Positions 1 to 5,640 are shown, counted from the first letter of the stretch. The stretch: DNA of 5,640 bases from Thiohalomonas sp. (GCA_023864145.1 JAIVER010000103.1:1-5640), one strand, 5' to 3'. Made by a program: numbers and translations. The notes: generated from the letters alone by a model not told the origin.

Positions 1-78
1 TTACCGAGCATTGGAAAATCATTAGATTCTCGAATTAATGATAATTTCCAAGTGTTCGATCCTGCATTTTCAAGTTGA
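1..78 (+). CDS. possible C-terminal end of an upstream gene (5' partial)
   Basis: Frame 1 is open from the first base and ends in TGA at 76-78. It reads as 25 residues ending in INDNFQVFDPAFSS. The other two plus frames are closed by stops in this stretch (TAA, TGA and TAA in succession at 36-44 in frame 3, and TAG in frame 2), so frame 1 is the only one that could carry an upstream gene into the window. The residue composition is plausible for a soluble protein tail, but 25 codons is too short to prove coding. Its stop overlaps the TTG at 75-77 that would open the next ORF. It could instead be the N-terminal part of the same protein as 75-542, split by a frameshift. Confidence 0.35.
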   Translation, partial: LPSIGKSLDSRINDNFQVFDPAFSS

Positions 79-542
79 TTGGGTATATGTTTGGCATGCC
101 TTATTTTGACGATCCGGATGTCGTAGCTGATCATGGCAGTTATGATAAAGCAATGCAAAAGGTTAAAAGCGCTTTAGCTGCAAAAAAAGGTGGTGTTTCT
201 AAAGTTTATCAACTTGAGATTTCTGGTAAGAAACAAACTCTGATTGGTGTTGCCATGACACAAGACATGAGTGATGACAAAACCATTATGACGGAGGTTG
301 ATTTTAAGGGCATTCGTTCAACTGCGCATCTGCCCTATGAAATGCTGGTTCATGAAGATGGCAAAGTCTATGCCTTAAGTGCAAAATTTCGTATTGCTCT
401 GAGCTTTCCTGACTTATCAATGGCCGGTTCTCACAGCTTTATGGGAATCATGGCTTCACCTGATGCTATAAAAAAAGCATTAAATCAGGCAGCAGGTGCT
501 CAAGTAGAAAAAGCTGAAAATTCAGGCGGATTTGGTTTTTAA
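75..542 (+). CDS. hypothetical protein, about 155 aa, start uncertain
   Basis: I do not recognise this protein. The longest frame starts at TTG (75). Other candidate starts are ATG at 87 and ATG at 96. None has a convincing Shine-Dalgarno site, so the start is open and the N-terminus may even be missing. No signal peptide or membrane segment is evident. The middle (residues about 41-110) alternates short hydrophobic strands with charged turns (KVYQLEISGKKQTLIGVAM, then KVYALSAKFRIALSF), which suggests a small beta-rich fold. A helical stretch follows at about 128-141 (SPDAIKKALNQAAG), and the protein ends in an unusual GGFGF tail. Codon use and GC resemble the neighbours. It is separated by 200 nt from the GTPase operon, which has its own promoter, so no functional link is implied. 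Confidence 0.7.
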   Translation: MIGYMFGMPYFDDPDVVADHGSYDKAMQKVKSALAAKKGGVSKVYQLEISGKKQTLIGVAMTQDMSDDKTIMTEVDFKGIRSTAHLPYEMLVHEDGKVYALSAKFRIALSFPDLSMAGSHSFMGIMASPDAIKKALNQAAGAQVEKAENSGGFGF

Positions 543-568
543 TGTTTCGAAATGCCTGAGTGATATTT

Positions 569-604
569 CTGGCTGTGGCTGTGGCTGTGATGAGCTGCGG
601 CCAG
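569..604 (+). terminator. possible weak hairpin terminator after the 155-aa ORF
   Basis: Bases 569-580 can pair with 593-604 to give a 12-bp stem, starting CTGGC against GCCAG, with three G-U wobbles and a 12-nt loop. It is followed by TTTATT. The position is right for ending the upstream transcript before the promoter at 654-682. The wobbles, large loop and short T run make it a weak candidate. Confidence 0.25.
571..588 (+). repeat. GGCTGT hexamer tandem repeat, three perfect copies
   Basis: Three uninterrupted copies of GGCTGT occupy 18 bp between the 155-aa ORF and the GTPase promoter. Read in the frame of ATG 542 they encode alternating alanine and valine. The array forms the left half and most of the loop of the hairpin described at 569-604. 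Such a short array can change copy number by slippage. Confidence 0.6.
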
Positions 605-653
605 TTTATTGGACTCTTTCGATTTATACGTAAAATACCTCAATATATTACTT

Positions 654-682
654 TTTACACTGTCTGTTAATTTTCTTATAAT
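654..682 (+). promoter_or_regulatory. sigma70-type promoter for the GTPase operon
   Basis: TTTACA at 654-659 (five of six matches to TTGACA) lies exactly 17 bp before a perfect TATAAT at 677-682, in an AT-rich stretch. Transcription would start near 689-690, giving a leader of about 53 nt before the ATG at 743. No operator-like palindrome overlaps it, so nothing in the sequence shows specific regulation. The call is by consensus match only. Confidence 0.7.
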
Positions 683-742
683 AGTCATGTTCTTTGACTA
701 TTAAATCCATACTATTTTCTTATTTAATAAAGTAATCACCCT

Positions 743-2458
743 ATGCCAAAATTACCAGTATCACGCCTTGTAATATCTGTTGTATTGCTGCTTCTATTTT
801 TTATCTTTCTGGTTGCTGTTCTTTTTATCACCAATTTATCTTTTTCCGTTTGGCAACAATTACAACAAAAGCCTGATTGGCTTATCTGGAGCTATGTATC
901 AGCTATTGTGCTTATTTCAGTCCTGTTTGGACGAATAATCTGGCATTTTCTATTACCCAAAAAAAGAGCTGCAGGCAAAGAAAAACAAGCCAGGGCAGTT
1001 AATGATGATATAGAGGCAACGGCACAACGCTTAAATGCTATGAGTCAAAAATTTTTGGAAAATGGACAATATACGCAAGAACGAGAGATAAAAATACCGT
1101 CCTCAAAACAGAGTGAGCAAGAACAAAAAGCAATAAATAGTACAGATAAGGCTTCTGAAACTTCAGTAAAAAGTGATGAAGCAATGCTCAATAAATGGTC
1201 CAGTGAATTTGCAGCATCACCAGAGTTGGCTGCAATTAAAGCAGAACTCAAAGAGTATACACAAAGAAAATCTCAACAAATACTTTATATCGCATTATTT
1301 GGTGACATCAGTAGCGGCAAAAGCTCAGTGATTAAAGCTTTGATTGCTGATGGCTCTGGTTTACAAGAGCAGGAGGCTATTATTGAAACCAGTGTGATTG
1401 GTGGTACGACACGTGAAATTAAGCATTATCACTGGTACATTGAAAATGAGACCGTAGCACAACACTATATTTTGACTGATATGCCGGGTTTGAATGAGCA
1501 ATATGCTGAACTGGATCTGCTGGCCACTGATGAAGTGCAGCGTGCTCATATTGTAATCTATCTTTGTGATGGTGATCTGAGCGCCAGTCAGTTTAGTGAA
1601 CTCAAGATGCTTTTATTAGCGCAAAAACCCTGCCTTGTGGTGCTTAATAAGTCCGATAGATATAGTCAGGAAGAGTTGCAGTTGATTACTGAAAGAATCG
1701 AACAGCGAATTATTGATATTTTGTTTGCTCTTGAGCCGGCTCTTCTTCAAGACACACCGGTTTTAACTATTAATGCCGGTGGTTTGCGAGAGTTTATTCG
1801 CTTAACAGCAGATGGTGAAGAAGAACGGGTACAGCGTGCTATGCCGCCGGAAGTGGGTGTATTACGAGAGCAGCTTCTGAGAATGATGCACAGTTATGGG
1901 ATTGATCGTCTGGAACAACTGCGGGAAAAGTCAGTGGCTCAGATGGTGAATCGTAAGTTAGATGATATTGAAGCCCATTTCAAGCGTTCTCAAAGCCGTC
2001 GAATGCTCAATAATTATACCAAAAAAGCAGTAGTGGCTTCAATGGCGACTATTAGTCCGGGTACTGATCTACTGGTGCAAGGTTATCTGGGAATTCAAAT
2101 GGTCAGGGACTTGTGTAAACTTTATGAGGTGGGTGCAACTGATATTGATGCCAATAAACTCATTGAACTGATACAATCACGTATGGATAAAACCCTGCCG
2201 TTATTATTGGCAATAGCAGGCAATGGACTTAAAGCATTCCCTGGTATTGGTACGGTTTCCGGTGGTTTAATGCATGCTGTGGCGTATGGAATGATATTTG
2301 ATACTCTGGGGCATTCGGTGGCCAGAACGTTGGAAGTAACTGGCGAATTATCACCCGCATTGATCAGTGATTTGTATAAGGAGCAACTGGGTGAAAATAT
2401 TGAATCGCGCACAAAAGATTTTATCAAACTGGTCCTCAAACTCCGCAACAGCGATTGA
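743..2458 (+). CDS. membrane-anchored Era-like GTPase with C-terminal DUF697-type domain
   Basis: This 571-aa protein is a GTP-binding protein held at the inner membrane; its cellular role is unknown. Two transmembrane segments (about residues 9-30 and 47-70) form an N-terminal hairpin. The basic KKR after the second predicts that the rest is cytoplasmic. Residues about 72-160 are a charged, low-complexity linker. The G domain spans about 178-350: P-loop GDISSGKS (187-194), switch I threonine in GGTTRE (220-225), DMPG (246-249), NKSD (302-305), with a G5-like stretch at 343-347. The C-terminal part (about 425-535) has the DUF697 pattern, SPGTDLLVQGYLGIQMVRDL and later FPGIGTVSGG. ATG 743 is chosen because it precedes the signal-anchor and lies 53 nt after a good promoter start; its ribosome site is weak. 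It is the first gene of a two-gene operon with a homologous GTPase. Known relatives by architecture are the Era/TrmE-like GTPases fused to DUF697. E. coli YcjX/YcjF is a distant analogy in which GTPase and DUF697 are separate proteins. Confidence 0.9.
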   Translation: MPKLPVSRLVISVVLLLLFFIFLVAVLFITNLSFSVWQQLQQKPDWLIWSYVSAIVLISVLFGRIIWHFLLPKKRAAGKEKQARAVNDDIEATAQRLNAMSQKFLENGQYTQEREIKIPSSKQSEQEQKAINSTDKASETSVKSDEAMLNKWSSEFAASPELAAIKAELKEYTQRKSQQILYIALFGDISSGKSSVIKALIADGSGLQEQEAIIETSVIGGTTREIKHYHWYIENETVAQHYILTDMPGLNEQYAELDLLATDEVQRAHIVIYLCDGDLSASQFSELKMLLLAQKPCLVVLNKSDRYSQEELQLITERIEQRIIDILFALEPALLQDTPVLTINAGGLREFIRLTADGEEERVQRAMPPEVGVLREQLLRMMHSYGIDRLEQLREKSVAQMVNRKLDDIEAHFKRSQSRRMLNNYTKKAVVASMATISPGTDLLVQGYLGIQMVRDLCKLYEVGATDIDANKLIELIQSRMDKTLPLLLAIAGNGLKAFPGIGTVSGGLMHAVAYGMIFDTLGHSVARTLEVTGELSPALISDLYKEQLGENIESRTKDFIKLVLKLRNSD

Positions 2459-2462
2459 TAAA

Positions 2463-3821
2463 ATGTTTACAAAACGATCTAATCAAAGTGAAGCTAGCCG
2501 AAATGAAGCCGAAACAGAGACGCATGAGGATTCTTATAATGCAGGTGACAATCATCTCAGCATAGCCAAAGAAAGCCTGAATTACTTATTACAGGATAAA
2601 CGAGTACCTCTGCAGGTACGTGAGTCACTGGAAGATGACTTTCAGCAAGTGGAAAAAATGCTGGAAAAAATTGAACATGAGCATATTCACATCTCAGTGT
2701 TAGGACGTGTCAGTGTTGGTAAGTCCTCATTACTTAATGCCTTAATTGGCAAACAACAATTTTCTACCAGTCCATTACATGGTGAAACCCGGACAAATGC
2801 CTTTGCAAACTGGCATGAGTATGAGGAAGGGGGCGTATACTTTATTGATACACCGGGTATTAATGAAATAGAAGGTGAGCAGCGGGCTAAAATGGCACAT
2901 GAGGTGGCTGCCCGTTCGGATATCATTTTATTTGTGGTTGATAGTGATATGACTGATACGGAATATCAGGCCTTGAAACAACTAGTGTCTGAATCCAGAC
3001 CGGTAGTTTTAGTGCTTAACAAAGGCGATCGGTATACAAAAGGCGAACAAAAAATACTGCTGGAAAATTTAACGCAGCGAGTTACAAATCTGGTTGATGC
3101 GGAAAATATTATTCTTGCTTCCTCAAGGACAACACAAAAGCATTATATTCTGGTCGATGTGCAGGGCAATGAAACAGAAACCACTAAAGAATTTCCAGCT
3201 GATATTGGAGAGCTGAAAAGCTGCTTATGGTCAATCGTTAAAGGTGAGGGAAAAACATTAGCAGCGATCAATGCAAGTCTGTTTGCCGGTGATCTGTCTG
3301 ATCAAGTCAGTGAGCGGATTATGGCGATACGTAAAGACGTTGCAGAAAAGCTGATTCATGCCTATTGTGTGTCTAAAGGTGTTGCTGTCGCGATTAACCC
3401 TGTTCCTATTGCTGATTTAATGGCTGCTGCTCTTATTGATGTGAGCTTAATTGTGCATTTATCAAGGCTTTATGGCTTGCCTTTGAGTAAATCAGAAGCC
3501 GGTGACTTAATTAAAACCATTGCCGGGCAAATGGTGCTGTTATTGGGAACTATCTGGGGGATGCATTTTATATTCAGTGCCCTAAAATTGGGAACGGGTG
3601 GTCTATCCACTATTCTCACGGCATCAGCACAAGGGGCTGTGGCCTATTATAGTACGCTGGTGGTTGGCAAAGCAGCACAAGAATATCTCAGACAGGGAAA
3701 ATCCTGGGGAGAGGGAGGTGCTAAACAAGCCGTGCGTTCAATATTAGATTCTCTTGATAAAGATTCCATCTTGAAACAGGCAAAAGGTGATATAATGGCG
3801 CGTTTGAAAGCTGCAATGTAA
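2463..3821 (+). CDS. Era-like GTPase with C-terminal DUF697-type domain (second of pair)
   Basis: This 452-aa protein is a paralogue of the preceding gene and lacks the N-terminal membrane hairpin. The frame is open further upstream, but those candidate starts lie inside the first GTPase gene. ATG 2463, 4 nt after the previous stop, gives a sensible start (MFTKRSNQSEASRNE) and probable translational coupling in the absence of a clear Shine-Dalgarno. An acidic N-terminal tail and a helical stretch (about 33-75) lead into the G domain: P-loop GRVSVGKS (81-88), switch I threonine in GETRT (107-111), DTPG (129-132), NKGD (186-189) and ASS (219-221) as G5. The C-terminal 300-410 region is hydrophobic and DUF697-like (INPVPIADLMAAALIDVSLI, then a GTGG-containing segment). 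It ends in an amphipathic helix-rich tail. All GTP-binding motifs are intact, so it should be an active nucleotide switch. It probably associates with membrane through the DUF697 part and may pair with the upstream GTPase. The cellular role is not known. Confidence 0.9.
   Translation: MFTKRSNQSEASRNEAETETHEDSYNAGDNHLSIAKESLNYLLQDKRVPLQVRESLEDDFQQVEKMLEKIEHEHIHISVLGRVSVGKSSLLNALIGKQQFSTSPLHGETRTNAFANWHEYEEGGVYFIDTPGINEIEGEQRAKMAHEVAARSDIILFVVDSDMTDTEYQALKQLVSESRPVVLVLNKGDRYTKGEQKILLENLTQRVTNLVDAENIILASSRTTQKHYILVDVQGNETETTKEFPADIGELKSCLWSIVKGEGKTLAAINASLFAGDLSDQVSERIMAIRKDVAEKLIHAYCVSKGVAVAINPVPIADLMAAALIDVSLIVHLSRLYGLPLSKSEAGDLIKTIAGQMVLLLGTIWGMHFIFSALKLGTGGLSTILTASAQGAVAYYSTLVVGKAAQEYLRQGKSWGEGGAKQAVRSILDSLDKDSILKQAKGDIMARLKAAM
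3788..3796 (+). promoter_or_regulatory. possible extended -10 promoter for the downstream operon
   Basis: TGATATAAT, an extended -10 element (TGn followed by a perfect TATAAT), lies in the last codons of the second GTPase gene. TTGAAA sits upstream at 3771-3776, but the 14-bp spacing is too short for a normal -35. A start near 3803 would produce a leader of about 168 nt that includes the inverted-repeat element before the gene at 3971. It may be a chance match within coding sequence. Confidence 0.3.
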
Positions 3822-3852
3822 AAAAAAGTAGTAACTAGTTAGTGAGTATTTC

Positions 3853-3953
3853 TAATTAGTGTTTATCCGTTTATTCTGCTTTTAATCTCCCCCTGTCCCC
3901 CTTTGAAAAAGGGGGAAGAAAAGGAACAGCTATTTGCGGATGGACACTAATTA
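3853..3953. repeat. 101-bp nested inverted-repeat element, MITE/REP-like
   Basis: The outer arms are TAATTAGTGTTTATCCG (3853-3869) and CGGATGGACACTAATTA (3937-3953). They are reverse complements at 15 of 17 positions. At the centre CCCCCTTT (3897-3904) pairs perfectly with AAAGGGGG (3908-3915) around a 3-nt loop. The arms between are also partly complementary (CTG, CTTTT and CTCCCCC against CAG, AAAAGG and GGGGGAAG), so the whole element can fold into one long imperfect hairpin. It fills most of the gap between the GTPases and the next gene and has no coding frame. There is no T-run after the inner stem on either strand, which argues against a simple terminator. The compact structure, terminal inverted repeats and intergenic site resemble miniature inverted-repeat or REP-like dispersed elements. 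Copy number elsewhere cannot be judged from this window. Confidence 0.65.
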
Positions 3954-3970
3954 AAAAGTGATAGAAAAAA

Positions 3971-4336
3971 ATGAATAAAACCGAAAAAAAATGCCTTAAT
4001 GTTCTTGCTGATCTGGATAGTAACGATCAAAACAGTGTCTTATCCTTTGCTGATTTTTTATTAGAAAAGGCAAAACAGGATGGCCGTTTAGTGGTTGTGG
4101 AAGAACCTCAGGATATTCCCAGACCAACAGAAGAGCGGGTGGTTGCCGCCATTAAGCGTTTGTCGGAGACTTTTCCGATGATAAAGAAAAACACCATGCT
4201 GGATGAAACAGCCTCATTAATGTCGGCTCATATTCTTCAGGGACGTGCTGCAGTTGAGGTTATTGATGAACTGGAAATAATATTTGAGCGGCGTTATAGT
4301 GAATTTTGTCAACAGAATGATAATGAAACAGAATAA
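3971..4336 (+). CDS. small conserved-looking cytoplasmic protein of unknown function
   Basis: I cannot assign a function to this 121-aa protein. It has no signal peptide or membrane span and is mostly helical and charged. Residues 10-35 (VLADLDSNDQNSVLSFADFL) resemble the leucine-rich helix-turn-helix-like lead of DUF2281 and related antitoxin-like proteins, where an L..L....Q..VL.F..FL pattern is common. No toxin gene is adjacent, and the similarity is too short to name it so. Residues 49-110 form a second block (IPRPTEERVVAAIKRLSETFP, then a helix ending in VIDELEIIFERRY) that could be a separate helical bundle. ATG 3971 follows an A-rich stretch with no strong ribosome site. The gene ends 18 nt before perM with no terminator between, so the two are probably co-transcribed and may be functionally linked. 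Confidence 0.8.
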   Translation: MNKTEKKCLNVLADLDSNDQNSVLSFADFLLEKAKQDGRLVVVEEPQDIPRPTEERVVAAIKRLSETFPMIKKNTMLDETASLMSAHILQGRAAVEVIDELEIIFERRYSEFCQQNDNETE

Positions 4337-4354
4337 CAGGGTTAATTATAAGTT

Positions 4355-5425
4355 ATGCTAGATCTTTTTAATCGTTGGTTTCAGAGACACTTTTCTGATC
4401 CACAGGTCATTTTTTTAGTCGTTTTCCTCATTTTATCATTTACTATTGTTCTTGTTTTTAATGACACCTTAGCACCTGTTTTTGCGGCCATTGTCATTGC
4501 CTATTTGCTGGAAGGTCTGGTGGTTTTATCTGATCGTCTGATTAAACGTCGGCAGATTTCCGTTATTCTTGTTTTTGTGGGTTTTTTAACGGTATTAATG
4601 CTGACTCTTTTTGTCATAACGCCGCTCTTGTGGGAGCAGATAACAGACTTAATTACGGACACACCTAAATATATTGAGCAGGGACGACAATTAATATTGC
4701 AACTGCCCACACATTATAGTTTTATCTCTGAAAATGCTGTATTAGAAATCTTTTCTCTGATTCAGTCTCAGGTAACAACAATGGGTAAACATGTATTAAC
4801 TTTCTCTTTAAGTTCCATTCAAGGCAGTATTACCATCATGATCTACCTGATTCTGGCTCCTGTGTTAGTGTTTGTCTTTTTAAAAGACAAGGACATGATT
4901 CTGGGTTGGTTTATGCGTTTTTTTCCAAAAGATACCCAGCTTTCCACTCAGGTCTGGTATGAAATGGATCAGCAGATTGGTAACTATGTGCGCGGAAAGT
5001 TCTGGGAAATTACCATCATTTCAGTGATGTGTTTTATTACCTTCTCATTTCTCGGCTTGAAATATGCCTTGCTGATTTCAATTCTGGTGGGCTTATCCGT
5101 TGTGGTACCCTATATCGGTGCTACGGTAGTGACCATTCCTGTGGCACTCATCGCATTTTTTCAATGGGGATGGACTGCTGATTTCGCCTGGTTAATGCTT
5201 GCCTATGGTATTATCCAGGCTTTGGATGGTAATGTGATTGTGCCCTTATTATTTTCAGAAGTGGTTAATCTTCATCCTGTGGCTATTATTGTCGCCATTT
5301 TATTTTTTGGCGGGCTATGGGGTTTTTGGGGAGTATTTTTTGCCATACCTCTGGGCACGCTGGTCAGTTCAGTGATAACCGTATGGCCGTCACTACCTGA
5401 TGAGCAAGTCAATGCCTCGTCTTAA
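4355..5425 (+). CDS. perM: PerM/AI-2E family transporter
   Basis: This is a 356-aa inner-membrane protein of the AI-2E transporter (UPF0118, PerM) superfamily, complete at both ends. Hydrophobic segments lie at about 17-36, 41-58, 67-91, 150-176, 217-272 (two spans joined by the conserved VVPYIGA turn at about 250-256), 275-295 and 306-343. A long extramembrane region covers about 92-149. Hallmarks are VVPYIGATVVTIPVALIAF, LDGNVIVPLLFSEVVNLHP (about 290-308) and WGFWGVFFAIPLGT near the C-terminus. These closely match the E. coli PerM subgroup from memory. The N-terminus MLDLFNRWFQRHFSDPQ is typical, supporting ATG 4355; AGGG at 4338-4341 is a distant ribosome site. Family members include TqsA (AI-2 export) and sodium/proton antiporters, so the substrate here is not known; PerM itself has no settled substrate. 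The following gene overlaps its end by 14 nt. Confidence 0.93.
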   Translation: MLDLFNRWFQRHFSDPQVIFLVVFLILSFTIVLVFNDTLAPVFAAIVIAYLLEGLVVLSDRLIKRRQISVILVFVGFLTVLMLTLFVITPLLWEQITDLITDTPKYIEQGRQLILQLPTHYSFISENAVLEIFSLIQSQVTTMGKHVLTFSLSSIQGSITIMIYLILAPVLVFVFLKDKDMILGWFMRFFPKDTQLSTQVWYEMDQQIGNYVRGKFWEITIISVMCFITFSFLGLKYALLISILVGLSVVVPYIGATVVTIPVALIAFFQWGWTADFAWLMLAYGIIQALDGNVIVPLLFSEVVNLHPVAIIVAILFFGGLWGFWGVFFAIPLGTLVSSVITVWPSLPDEQVNASS

Positions 5426-5579
5426 TATTCTTTTATCACTACTCCTGTTTTGCACCGTATTGTGCAAAAGCATGGATATTTATGCTGATAATGCCAAACA
5501 GGTTTCCTGGCCCTTTGCCACAGGTGAAATGCTTTATTATAAACTCAGTTATATACCCATGACCTATGAAAATGCTTGA
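5412..5579 (+). CDS. exported protein N-terminus, DUF3108-like, probably frameshifted
   Basis: The frame opened by ATG 5412 gives 55 aa and stops at TGA 5577-5579. It begins with a clear signal peptide: MPRLN, a hydrophobic core ILLSLLLFCTVL, and a possible cut after A25. The mature part includes SWPFATGEMLYYKLSY, which resembles the start of DUF3108 periplasmic domains (aromatic-PF..GE.L.Y...Y). GAG at 5402-5404 lies 7 nt before the ATG, a fair ribosome site, and the start overlaps the perM stop by 14 nt, so translation is probably coupled to perM. A 55-aa product is far shorter than DUF3108 proteins, and the reading continues sensibly in another frame after an AAAA run at 5569-5572. I take this as the 5' part of a frameshifted gene or a sequence with an indel error. 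The family assignment is tentative. Confidence 0.5.
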   Translation: MPRLNILLSLLLFCTVLCKSMDIYADNAKQVSWPFATGEMLYYKLSYIPMTYENA

Positions 5580-5640
5580 TTTTTATAGAGAAGAAGATCA
5601 AAATTATCCAATGACGCAAATTACTCTCACAGCCCATGAA
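5572..5640 (+). CDS. continuation in the next frame, 3' partial
   Basis: From ATG 5572 a frame is open to the window end: 23 codons starting MLDFYREEDQNYP, followed by MTQITLTAHE. It overlaps the stop of the preceding frame by 8 nt. The composition, with alternating strand-like residues, fits the continuation of the exported protein, since removing one A from the AAAA run at 5569-5572 joins them as ...PMTYE-MLDFYREED.... It could instead be the true start of a separate small gene with a translationally coupled ATG, but no Shine-Dalgarno is evident and no signal peptide is seen. Confidence 0.4.
   Translation, partial: MLDFYREEDQNYPMTQITLTAHE

Noticed and set aside
557..559. TGA at 557-559 as a selenocysteine codon
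   Set aside because: There is no SECIS-like hairpin directly after it that I can support and no redox motif. Decay or a chance frame is simpler.
694..728. TTGACT (694-699) with the AT-rich TATTTAAT as a second promoter
   Set aside because: Spacing to the possible -10 is 21 bp or more, and the TTTACA-17-TATAAT promoter just upstream is far better.
1045..1549. Minus-strand open frames inside the first GTPase gene (1045-1251, 1361-1549)
   Set aside because: These are antisense shadows of a strongly supported coding region, with no ribosome sites or recognisable products.
2367..2462. Upstream extension of the second GTPase from GTG 2367
   Set aside because: It lies wholly inside the first GTPase gene. 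The extra 32 residues have no domain character, and ATG 2463 gives normal operon spacing.
2122..2926. Minus-strand open frames at 2122-2448 and 2687-2926
   Set aside because: They overlap conserved DUF697 and G-domain coding sequence on the plus strand, and their translations look like reversed-strand artefacts.
3897..3915. C5T3/A3G5 stem as a Rho-independent terminator of the GTPase operon
   Set aside because: The stem is good, but it is followed by AAGAAAAGG rather than a T-run on the plus strand, and it sits inside a larger symmetric element.
4501..4710. Minus-strand open frame inside perM
   Set aside because: It is a shadow of a membrane protein gene, cysteine- and arginine-rich without family character.

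Overview
The window is about 40% GC by eye, with dense, almost entirely plus-strand genes, short intergenic gaps and few strong Shine-Dalgarno sites. The best taxonomic marker is the gene at 4355-5425. Its protein is a full-length AI-2E/PerM family membrane protein of the gammaproteobacterial PerM type, with an N-terminus like MLDLFNRWFQRHFSDPQ and the LDGN...VP..FSE.VNLHP...WGFWGVFFAIPL signature. I infer a Gammaproteobacterium, perhaps a methane- or sulfur-oxidising lineage of moderate GC. I cannot name the genus.

Layout. (1) Positions 1-78 hold what may be the last codons of an upstream gene. It abuts an unrecognised 155-aa ORF (75-542) whose start is uncertain. (2) Positions 543-742 hold a GGCTGT triple repeat inside a possible terminator hairpin, a possible decayed small-lipoprotein reading frame, and a very good sigma70-type promoter (TTTACA, 17 bp, TATAAT). 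(3) Positions 743-3821 hold a two-gene operon of paralogous GTPases, each an Era-like G domain followed by a DUF697-type hydrophobic domain. The first also carries an N-terminal transmembrane hairpin and a charged linker. The two reading frames are 4 nt apart. (4) Positions 3822-3970 hold a roughly 101-bp nested inverted repeat that looks like a dispersed non-coding element (MITE/REP-like). (5) Positions 3971-5425 hold a small conserved-looking cytoplasmic protein of unknown function followed closely by perM. (6) From 5412 to the window end there is an exported protein, overlapping the perM stop, whose frame appears broken near an AAAA run at 5569-5572.

How the genes fit together. The GTPase pair is the most distinctive content. 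The two proteins are homologous along their length, co-transcribed and differently anchored, which suggests they act together at the inner membrane as a GTP-switched pair. Their biological role is unknown. The downstream group (small protein, perM, exported protein) looks like a second transcription unit for envelope functions. It is separated from the GTPases by the inverted-repeat element. No tRNA, rRNA, CRISPR array, IS transposase or credible minus-strand gene was seen.
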